Origin: Sphingomonas kaistensis
Lineage (GTDB): Bacteria; Pseudomonadota; Alphaproteobacteria; Sphingomonadales; Sphingomonadaceae
Assembly (NCBI RefSeq): GCF_036884275.1
Contig: NZ_CP145607.1
Span: forward strand, 2,219,001-2,283,000
Direction: 5' to 3'
Length of the DNA stretch: 64,000 nt
Shown piece by piece: positions 58,371 through 64,000 of the stretch (its first letter is position 1; the number at the start of each line of letters is the position of its first letter). The notes beneath the pieces are model-generated. The model was not told the origin of the DNA. It searched no databases and was given only the letters and a program-made list of their open reading frames with translations. The translations under genes and the position numbers were made by a program.

Positions 58371-59198
58371 TCAGCGCAGCGCGACCGGCGGGATGGCACG
58401 GCGATGCGACAGGGCCGGCACGCGCCCGCGCACCTCGGCGATGCGCGCCTTCTCGAGGTCGGCAAACCCGAGGCCCCGCGCGCCATCCATGTGCAGCAGA
58501 AGCTCGCCCCACGGGTCGGCGACCAGGCTGTGCCCATAGGTCGTGCGACCATCTTCGTGCTGCCCGGCCTGTGCCGCCGCGACCACGAACAGGCCCGCTT
58601 CGATCGCCCGGGCGCGAAGCAGGATTTCCCAATGCGCCTGTCCGGTTGGAACCGTGAAGGCCGCCGGCACCGCGATGGAGTCGGCGCCGGCTTCGGCCAG
58701 CGCCGCGAACAAAGCCGGGAAGCGGATGTCGTAGCAAATGGCGAGGCCGAGGCGGCCGACCGGCGTTCCCTCGACCACCACCGTCCCCTCACCCGCCGCA
58801 TAGCTCGCCGATTCGCGCCAGCTTTCGCCGGTCGGCAGATCGACGTCGAACAGATGCAGCTTGTCGTAGGTCGCGCGGATGGTGCCGGCGGGATCGATCA
58901 CGAACGCGCGGTTGGCGAGCAAGCCGTCCTCGCGCCGAATCGCAAGGCTGCCGAGATGCACCCATAGGCCCTCACGAGCGGCAGCCTCTTGCACCATGCC
59001 GAGCACCGGATCGTCCGCCTGCGCGAAGAGATTGGCGGCTGCCCGCTCGCGCTCGCGGTCGAGCAGCCCGCTCATTTCGGGCGTGAACAGCATCGCCGCG
59101 CCGCCTTCGCGGGCCTTGGCTACGGCGTCGACCAGCGCCGCACCGTTGCGCCGCGGGTCGATCCCGGTCTGCGCCTGAAGCAGCGCGATACGGGTCAT
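58371..59198 (-). CDS. Carbon-nitrogen hydrolase (nitrilase family, Nit1-like)
   Basis: A cytosolic amidase of 275 residues with the Glu-Lys-Cys triad: FTPEMSGLL (Glu), YDKLHLFDVD (Lys) and LAICYDIRFPALF (Cys). The pattern IDPAGTIRATYDKLHLFDVDL is typical of Nit1/deaminated-glutathione amidase enzymes, which clear damaged glutathione. It overlaps grxC by four bases; the pairing with a glutaredoxin supports a glutathione role, inferred. Confidence 0.9.
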   Translation of the reverse strand: MTRIALLQAQTGIDPRRNGAALVDAVAKAREGGAAMLFTPEMSGLLDRERERAAANLFAQADDPVLGMVQEAAAREGLWVHLGSLAIRREDGLLANRAFVIDPAGTIRATYDKLHLFDVDLPTGESWRESASYAAGEGTVVVEGTPVGRLGLAICYDIRFPALFAALAEAGADSIAVPAAFTVPTGQAHWEILLRARAIEAGLFVVAAAQAGQHEDGRTTYGHSLVADPWGELLLHMDGARGLGFADLEKARIAEVRGRVPALSHRRAIPPVALR

Positions 59199-59449
59199 GC
59201 GGCGAGAAGCGTGTCGAGCTGTCCGTCCCGCTCCAGCGCGAACAGATCGTCGCAGCCGCCGACATGGCGCCCGTCGATGAAGATCTGCGGCACGGTCATC
59301 CGGCCCGATCGCTGGATCATCTCGTCCCGCTTCGGTCCGCCGGCATCGAGATTGTAGATGTCGGCCTCGACGCCCTTGGAGCGCAGCAGCGCTTCGGCGC
59401 GGATGCAGTAGGGGCAGGTCGATTTGAAATACATTTCCACGTTCGCCAC
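59195..59449 (-). CDS. grxC: Glutaredoxin 3
   Basis: An 84-residue glutathione-dependent disulfide reductase with STCPYCIRAEALL (the CPYC dithiol site), the GSH-binding RMTVPQIFIDGRHVGGCDDLFAL (TVP and GG motif) and a C-terminal helix. Its stop overlaps the start of the nitrilase gene in ATGA, so they are coupled. It lies 65 bases downstream of comF. Confidence 0.96.
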   Translation of the reverse strand: MANVEMYFKSTCPYCIRAEALLRSKGVEADIYNLDAGGPKRDEMIQRSGRMTVPQIFIDGRHVGGCDDLFALERDGQLDTLLAA

Positions 59450-59513
59450 GGCGTTCTGATCTCCGAAAAGGTTGCTTTGGGTCCTAGATAGAGCGCGGCA
59501 CCTGAAGTGCCAG

Positions 59514-60230
59514 TCAGCGTAGGACGCGCGCGAAGGCGATCAGGTCCACGTGGGCCGCTCCGGCGCGGCGAAGCGTTCGCGCGCAGGCCTCGGCCGTGGC
59601 GCCGGTGGTGATGACGTCGTCGACCAGGATGAAGGAGCGGCCCTTGACGTCCGCGTCCGGACGCAAGGCAATCGCCCGGTCCACCGTCCGGCGGCGCTCG
59701 GCCGGGCTCAGGCCCTTGAGGCGCGGCGTCGAGCGGATGCGGCGGAGAAGATCGCAGTCCATCGGCCGCCCAAGCGCGCGGGCGATCAGCACCGACTGGT
59801 TGAACCCCCTTCCCCACAGGCGCCAGCGATGCAGAGGCACGGGCACCAGGATCGCGTCCGGATCGAGCGCGTGGAGCGGCCGCTGCATCATGCCCCCCAT
59901 GGTCTTCGCGAGCGCGATCTTGCGGCCGTATTTCAGGCGCATGGCGATCGAGCGGGACACCTCGCCATAGCCTACCGCGGCGCGTATCCGGCAGAGCGGC
60001 CCATCAGTCTGCTCGCAGGATTGGCAGCGGCCCGCTTCTCCCGGCTTCAGGCCAAGCCCACACCGCTCGCAACCCTCATTAAGAAAGTCGAGAGAGCCCC
60101 AGCATTCGCCGCAAAACAAATCCACCGCCGTGGTGATCTCGCCGCAGCCCGGACAGCGTGGCGGCAGGGCGAAGTCGAGCAGCCAGCCGCCCGCCATCCG
60201 AATCCCGCGCAAGGCCGCTGCCCCGTCCAT
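59514..60230 (-). CDS. ComF-family phosphoribosyltransferase-like protein
   Basis: A 238-residue protein (from ATG 60230; ATG 60197 is an alternative start). It has an N-terminal zinc-binding cluster with CPGCGEITTAVDLFCGECWG and CERCGLGLKPGEAGRCQSCEQ, and a phosphoribosyltransferase domain with RLKYGRKIAL, LVPVPLHRWRLWGRGFNQS and the PRPP-loop LVDDVITTGATAEACAR. ComF is tied to DNA uptake in some bacteria, but in alphaproteobacteria its role is unclear. It is divergent from the methyltransferase gene, 40 bases away. Confidence 0.92.
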   Translation of the reverse strand: MDGAAALRGIRMAGGWLLDFALPPRCPGCGEITTAVDLFCGECWGSLDFLNEGCERCGLGLKPGEAGRCQSCEQTDGPLCRIRAAVGYGEVSRSIAMRLKYGRKIALAKTMGGMMQRPLHALDPDAILVPVPLHRWRLWGRGFNQSVLIARALGRPMDCDLLRRIRSTPRLKGLSPAERRRTVDRAIALRPDADVKGRSFILVDDVITTGATAEACARTLRRAGAAHVDLIAFARVLR

Positions 60231-60270
60231 GTCCCCTTGTCCGTCAGCCCCGGCCTTCCCACAAGGGGGC

Positions 60271-61023
60271 ATGGCCGAAACTTTGTTCGACGACACGGCG
60301 CGCGCGGCACGCCGGAAACGCGCGATCCGCCGCGAGCCGCGCCCTTTTCTGGCGGAGCGGATCGTCGATGAATGGCTTGAGCGGCTCCGCCCGGTCAGCC
60401 GCCGCTTCGAGCGGGTGTTCGTCACCGGCGTGCCGGCCGCGCTGCATGACGCGCTCGCCGGGCTTGGCGACGAGGTGCGCTTTGCGGGTTCGATCGATGC
60501 CCTTGCCTCCGAGGAGGAAGCGAGCCTCGACCTGATCCTCGTCATGGGCGAACTCGACAGCCGGGACGAATTGCCACTCCTGCTGCGCGTTATCGCTTCG
60601 CGCCTGGCGGCCGGGGGCTTGCTGGCCGGAGCGATCCCGGGTGGCCAAAGCCTCCCTGCCCTGCGTCTGGCCCTGCACAGCGCGGACCGTGAAGGCGGCG
60701 GGGCGTTTGCCGCGCGCAGCCATCCGCGGATCGAGCCGGGCGCGCTTGCAACCCTGCTTGGCGACGCGGGACTGAAGGACGCGGTGGTCGACATCGACCG
60801 GCTGACCGTGCGCTATCGCAGCCTCGAGCGGTTGATCGCCGACCTGCGCGATCATGCGGCGACCAACGTGCTGCTGGCGCGCCCCCGCCGCGGCCTCGGC
60901 AAGGCCGGACTGGACGCCGCGCGCCTGTGCTTCTCCGAGGCTGGCGACGGCGCCGTCACGGCCGAGCGCATCGACCTTCTTCATTTCGCCGCCTGGGCCA
61001 GACCGGCGAGCAAGCGTCCTTAA
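60271..61023 (+). CDS. SAM-dependent methyltransferase, BioC/NDUFAF5-like
   Basis: A class-I methyltransferase-like protein of 250 residues (ATG 60271, MAETLFDDTARAARRKRA). The family N-terminus LFDxxARAARRKRAxR and the pattern RLAAGGLLAGAIPGGQSLPALR and VDIDRLTVRYRSLERLIADLRDHAATN resemble NDUFAF5/BioC. The SAM-binding GxGxG is weak here (FVTGVPAALH, DLILVMGELD), so activity should not be assumed; complex I assembly is a plausible role by family. Divergent from comF. Confidence 0.85.
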   Translation: MAETLFDDTARAARRKRAIRREPRPFLAERIVDEWLERLRPVSRRFERVFVTGVPAALHDALAGLGDEVRFAGSIDALASEEEASLDLILVMGELDSRDELPLLLRVIASRLAAGGLLAGAIPGGQSLPALRLALHSADREGGGAFAARSHPRIEPGALATLLGDAGLKDAVVDIDRLTVRYRSLERLIADLRDHAATNVLLARPRRGLGKAGLDAARLCFSEAGDGAVTAERIDLLHFAAWARPASKRP

Positions 61024-61109
61024 CCGGAAAGCAAGAACATGCTGCGCAAGGTTCGTTAACTGCGCGGGGTTAGCACCATCGGCGTGGACGTGGACCAGAG
61101 GAGGGTGGC

Positions 61110-61304
61110 TTGGACGCTATCCGAACGATGTTGCGCAGGTTGCGCGCTGACCAGAGCGGCGCAACGGCGATCGAATATGGATTGATTGCGGCCCTACTCG
61201 CGGTCGCCTGCATTACCGGTCTGTCGACGCTTGGCGGCGGCAGCAACGGCATGTGGGGCAAGATCGACGAGCGGGTGGTGAAGGCAAGCAACAAGGTGAC
61301 CTGA
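61110..61304 (+). CDS. Flp-type pilin, alone
   Basis: A 64-residue type IVb pilin of the Flp/Fap family. The TTG at 61110 is supported by the ribosome binding site GGAGG six bases upstream. The prepilin cleavage motif SGATAIEYGLIAALLAVACI is clear: cleavage after Gly leaves the hydrophobic helix with the conserved Glu and Tyr. No cpaA, cpaB or tad genes are near, so it stands apart from any assembly locus in the window. A terminator follows. Confidence 0.9.
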   Translation: MDAIRTMLRRLRADQSGATAIEYGLIAALLAVACITGLSTLGGGSNGMWGKIDERVVKASNKVT

Positions 61305-61328
61305 GCTTCACCGATCAAGTGACTCAAC

Positions 61329-61363
61329 GGGTCGGCGCCTTACCTAAGAGACGCCGACCCTTT
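61329..61363. terminator. Terminator after the Flp pilin gene
   Basis: A nine-base perfect stem GGGTCGGCG / CGCCGACCC with a 14-base loop, then TTT. It lies between two convergent genes and may serve both, though the T-run is short. Confidence 0.75.
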
Positions 61364-61380
61364 GGTGCTTTCAGCAGCGG

Positions 61381-62844
61381 TCAGCGGCGCTGGCCGTAGA
61401 CCACCAGCTTGACCTTCTGACCCGGCACCAGCCGCGCATTGCCCGCAAGGCCGTTCAGTGACAGGAAGCGCTCGGCCTGGAAGTTGGGATAGGCCATTCG
61501 CGCGGCCAGGCTTTGCACCGTCTCGCCGCCGCGCACGGTGTAGATGTCGATCACCCGCGGCCGGATCGACGCCGCTTCCTGCGCCGAAATCCGCCGCAGC
61601 GAATTCACCATCGGGGCGAACTGACCGACGCCCTGGCCACCACGGGTCAGCATGGTGAAATCGTAGGCCGTGTTCTGGTTGAAGGCATAAGCGAACACGC
61701 TGACGTCGACGATCCCGTTCGAGGTCTGCGCACGGCCGACCACATATTCGACCGGGATTCCGTTCACCTGAGTGCGGTTGTTCTCGATCAGCTGGATCTG
61801 GGTCCGGCCGCCAGTCAGCTCCTGCAGGCGCTGCTGAATATATGCCTGGAGATTTCCCGAGAAACGCCCGGTCTTGAACTGCGCCTGCCCGCCCGATCCC
61901 TGGATTGACACGGCGTCGGTCCCGTTCTGCATCAGATATCCGGTCGGCACGGTGAAGGCGAGGCGGAGATCCGGGTGAACAAAGGTCCGCCCGTCGATCA
62001 CGCCCTGCGCGGGATCGTCGTCGACGAACACGCCGTCGAGCTGCGCCAGGAATTGGTCGCGGTTACGCAGGCCGGTCCCCGCGCGGCCCGTCTGCCGCGC
62101 CAGCTGCGACGCCTGCGCGACGCGATTTTCGCTGTTCGGGTGGGTCGTCGCCCATTCGGGCGTGGAGCGGTTTTCCTTGCCCTGTACGCGGGCTCCGAGC
62201 GCGGTGGCTCGGCCAAGCGCCGAGAGCATCGAGGCCGAGGCGGCCGGATCGTAGCCGGCGCGGGCGAGATAGCTGATGCCGAGCCGGTCGGCGTCATATT
62301 CCTGACCCCGGCTGAAGCGCAGGGTGTTGAGGGTCGAACCCTGCTGCGCCAGCTGACCGATCGCGCTGCCGATCCCGCCGCCGATCACCGAGCCGAGGAT
62401 CGCGCCGAGAACGCCGCCGATCGCATTGCGCTGCGCCGCCGACTGGCGGGCCTGGGCGTGATTGGCGGCGACGTGGCCCGTCTCGTGACCGAGCACGAAG
62501 GCCAGTTCGGCCTCGTCGTTCATCAGCCCCATCAGCTGGCGGGTGATGTAGATGTAACCGCCCGGCACCGCGAAGGCATTCTCGACCGCGGAATTGAGCG
62601 TGGTGAAGCGGAAGGAGGCCGGATTGACACCCGAGTAGGTGGCGACCCGCCGGCCGACGCCGTCGACGTAAGCGGCGCGCGCGCCGGTTTCGGCACCGCC
62701 GAACTCCTGGACCACGGCGGGATGCTGCTGCTGCGCTTCCTGCACGTAACGGCTCGCAAGACCGCGATTGGCGGTTTGCGCGGACAACATCACCGGCGCC
62801 GATACGACGGCGGCAGCACTCAGAAGAAGAAAGGTCTTACGCAT
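61381..62844 (-). CDS. M48-family metalloprotease with C-terminal LysM-like domain
   Basis: A 487-residue secreted zinc protease: signal peptide (MRKTFLLLSAAAVVSAPVMLSAQ), zinc motif HETGH (His120-His124) with the second site in RGQEYDADRLGISYLARAG, then a beta-rich middle and a LysM-like end (IDIYTVRGGETVQSLAARM). It is similar to the BepA/Loi periplasmic proteases that check outer-membrane protein assembly. The LysM would bind peptidoglycan. It lies downstream of cpdR with a 92-base gap. Confidence 0.92.
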   Translation of the reverse strand: MRKTFLLLSAAAVVSAPVMLSAQTANRGLASRYVQEAQQQHPAVVQEFGGAETGARAAYVDGVGRRVATYSGVNPASFRFTTLNSAVENAFAVPGGYIYITRQLMGLMNDEAELAFVLGHETGHVAANHAQARQSAAQRNAIGGVLGAILGSVIGGGIGSAIGQLAQQGSTLNTLRFSRGQEYDADRLGISYLARAGYDPAASASMLSALGRATALGARVQGKENRSTPEWATTHPNSENRVAQASQLARQTGRAGTGLRNRDQFLAQLDGVFVDDDPAQGVIDGRTFVHPDLRLAFTVPTGYLMQNGTDAVSIQGSGGQAQFKTGRFSGNLQAYIQQRLQELTGGRTQIQLIENNRTQVNGIPVEYVVGRAQTSNGIVDVSVFAYAFNQNTAYDFTMLTRGGQGVGQFAPMVNSLRRISAQEAASIRPRVIDIYTVRGGETVQSLAARMAYPNFQAERFLSLNGLAGNARLVPGQKVKLVVYGQRR

Positions 62845-62936
62845 GCATGTTTCCGTACAAGAGATGGATTTTCGCCATCCTGAACGGAACGGAGGCGGTC
62901 CGGTTCCGGGTGCCGCAACGGGTGTCCCAGGCCGGC

Positions 62937-63314
62937 CTAGAGGCGGCCGTGCTGATCTTCGGTCTGGAACATCCGGTCCACTTCGGCGACCAGATCCTTG
63001 AGGTGGAACGGCTTGCTCAGCATCTTGGCTTCAGGGGCCGTACGGCCACTCTGCAAGGCCACGGCGGCAAAGCCGGTGATGAACATGACTCGGATCGAGG
63101 GATCAATCACCCCCGCCTTCTGCGCCAGTTCGATCCCGTCCATTTCGGGCATGACGATATCGGTCAGCAGGAGATCGAACGATTCGGCCTCCAGCAGCGG
63201 CATCGCCTCGGTGCCGCAGCCGACCGCCTTCACGCTGTAACCGACGCGCTCCAGCGCCCGCGCAAGATATTCGCGCATGCTGGTGTCGTCTTCGGCGAGG
63301 AGAATCTTGATCAT
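62937..63314 (-). CDS. cpdR: Single-domain response regulator CpdR
   Basis: A 125-residue receiver with MIKILLAEDDTSMREYLARALE, the phosphoacceptor Asp52 in LLLTDIVMPEMDG, the VMFITGFAAVALQ stretch and Lys101 in MLSKPFHL. The segment IVMPEMDGIELAQKA...VMFITGFAAVAL is close to Caulobacter CpdR, the adaptor that, when unphosphorylated, brings ClpXP to the cell pole for CtrA destruction. It is dephosphorylated through the CckA/ChpT relay. A divergent N-formylglutamate amidohydrolase gene follows, as seen in other alphaproteobacteria. Confidence 0.93.
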   Translation of the reverse strand: MIKILLAEDDTSMREYLARALERVGYSVKAVGCGTEAMPLLEAESFDLLLTDIVMPEMDGIELAQKAGVIDPSIRVMFITGFAAVALQSGRTAPEAKMLSKPFHLKDLVAEVDRMFQTEDQHGRL

Positions 63315-63443
63315 CAGAACGATCTCTTATGCCCCGAAGCTTTAAGATTTTCTAGGCGGAACGGCACTTGGAGGGTCGAGGTTTGAAGAAAAAGGGCGCA
63401 AGGTGCCAAGACGCGCCGACGTCCCCAACGGAGCCCCTGCCGC

Positions 63444-64000
63444 TTGCCCCTTCGTTCCGCCGACCTTGGTGCCCTCGCTCCGCCCCGGCTGATCCCGGGC
63501 AACGGGCGGCTGCCCGTCCTTTTGTCGGTGCCGCACGCCGGGCGCGATTATCCCGACTGGCTGGTGCGTCTCAGCCGGCGCGGACGCGACAGCCTTCGCC
63601 CGCTCGAGGACCCGCTGGTCGATCGGCTAGTGTGGCGGGCGCAGACGCTCGGGCTTGCTTGCGTGATCGCCGATGCGCCGCGCGCCGCGATCGACTGCAA
63701 CCGGGCGGAGGACGAGCTCGACCCGGCGGTAATCAGCCTGCCGCCGGGCACGGGCCACGACGGCTGGCGGGTGCGCGCCGGGCTTGGCTTGATCCCCGGC
63801 AGGCTCGCCGCCGGCGGGGAGCTGTGGCGGCGCCGAATCGGGCCGGCCGAACTCAAAGCGCGGCTCGACACCGCGTGGCGCCCTTATCACCGGCTCGTCG
63901 CCGAAGCGCTTGCCGCGCTGCAGCGCCGCCACGGCGAGGTGCTGCTGCTCGACTGCCATTCGATGCCGTGGCGGTCGGGGCAAGCGGAGGTGGTGATCGG
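63444..64000 (+). CDS. N-formylglutamate amidohydrolase, start of gene (runs off the right edge)
   Basis: An open frame from TTG 63444 reads to the window end without stops. It has RLIPGNGRLPVLLSVPHAG, RDYPDWLVRLSRRGRDSLRP, DAPRAAIDCNRAEDELDPAV and LLLDCHSMPWRSG, the pattern of the N-formylglutamate amidohydrolase (HutG-like, FGase) family. The start is not certain: the frame opens at 63387. The codon TTG fits with GGAG ten bases upstream. 185 codons are present. Confidence 0.88.
   Translation, partial: MPLRSADLGALAPPRLIPGNGRLPVLLSVPHAGRDYPDWLVRLSRRGRDSLRPLEDPLVDRLVWRAQTLGLACVIADAPRAAIDCNRAEDELDPAVISLPPGTGHDGWRVRAGLGLIPGRLAAGGELWRRRIGPAELKARLDTAWRPYHRLVAEALAALQRRHGEVLLLDCHSMPWRSGQAEVVI

Overview
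The window is chromosomal DNA of an alphaproteobacterium, almost certainly a member of the Sphingomonadaceae or a close relative. GC content is high. It carries large TonB-dependent receptors starting like sphingomonad ones, a divL-tsaE-amgK-murU-addB-addA-trxA cluster, a CpdR-type receiver next to an N-formylglutamate amidohydrolase, a DUF6356-like protein, and dispersed palindromic repeats of the GTCGTCCCGGC, TGTCCGCTTT and CATTGCGA types. No rRNA, phage, transposase, conjugation gene or CRISPR array was found, so most of the window reads as core genome with small accessory patches.

Layout. 0.2-14.5 kb, minus strand: tightly packed divL, tsaE, amgK, murU, addB, addA, trxA, secA, joining cell-cycle signalling, tRNA modification, peptidoglycan sugar recycling, recombinational repair, redox and protein export. 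Most joints are 4-base ATGA or short overlaps. 14.7-25.2 kb: surface-uptake region with a TonB-dependent receptor, a small beta-barrel protein, ahcY, a TPR-sulfotransferase and a second TonB-dependent receptor broken by an in-frame TAG. 25.3-35.6 kb: yqgE, a peroxiredoxin, an SDR, an M2 dipeptidase lipoprotein, and a MarR-EmrA-EmrB efflux operon with an alpha/beta hydrolase. 35.6-42 kb: map, a sugar/choline-type nucleotidyltransferase, glnB and glnA separated by three unrelated small genes, and an amino-acid permease. 42-47.1 kb: an S24-type repressor facing a small DNA-binding protein across paired CCTA...TAGG palindromes, a DJ-1/PfpI protein, a type IB topoisomerase and an MscS channel. 47.1-48.7 kb: an eroding patch with two small decayed genes, three copies of a palindromic repeat and one hypothetical gene. 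48.7-64 kb: an MBL-fold hydrolase, dnaJ, dnaK, fabG, fabD, a second APC permease, folE, an FAD/NAD(P) protein, tRNA-Arg(CCT), a nitrilase-family enzyme, grxC, comF, a methyltransferase, a lone Flp pilin, an M48 protease, cpdR and the start of an N-formylglutamate amidohydrolase that runs off the window.

Most notable: the DivL-like kinase has Tyr instead of His in its H-box, and the same 64 kb also holds CpdR, so two parts of the CckA/CtrA cell-cycle circuit are present. Three decayed genes (amber stop, single-base frameshift, double nonsense) can be read directly. Two 80-base copies of one palindromic repeat were found, one of which appears to supply the C-terminus of a small reading frame. 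The 42-44 kb repressor module with paired operators is the best candidate for an undescribed regulatory unit. I see no clear evidence of a wholly new defence or biosynthetic system.
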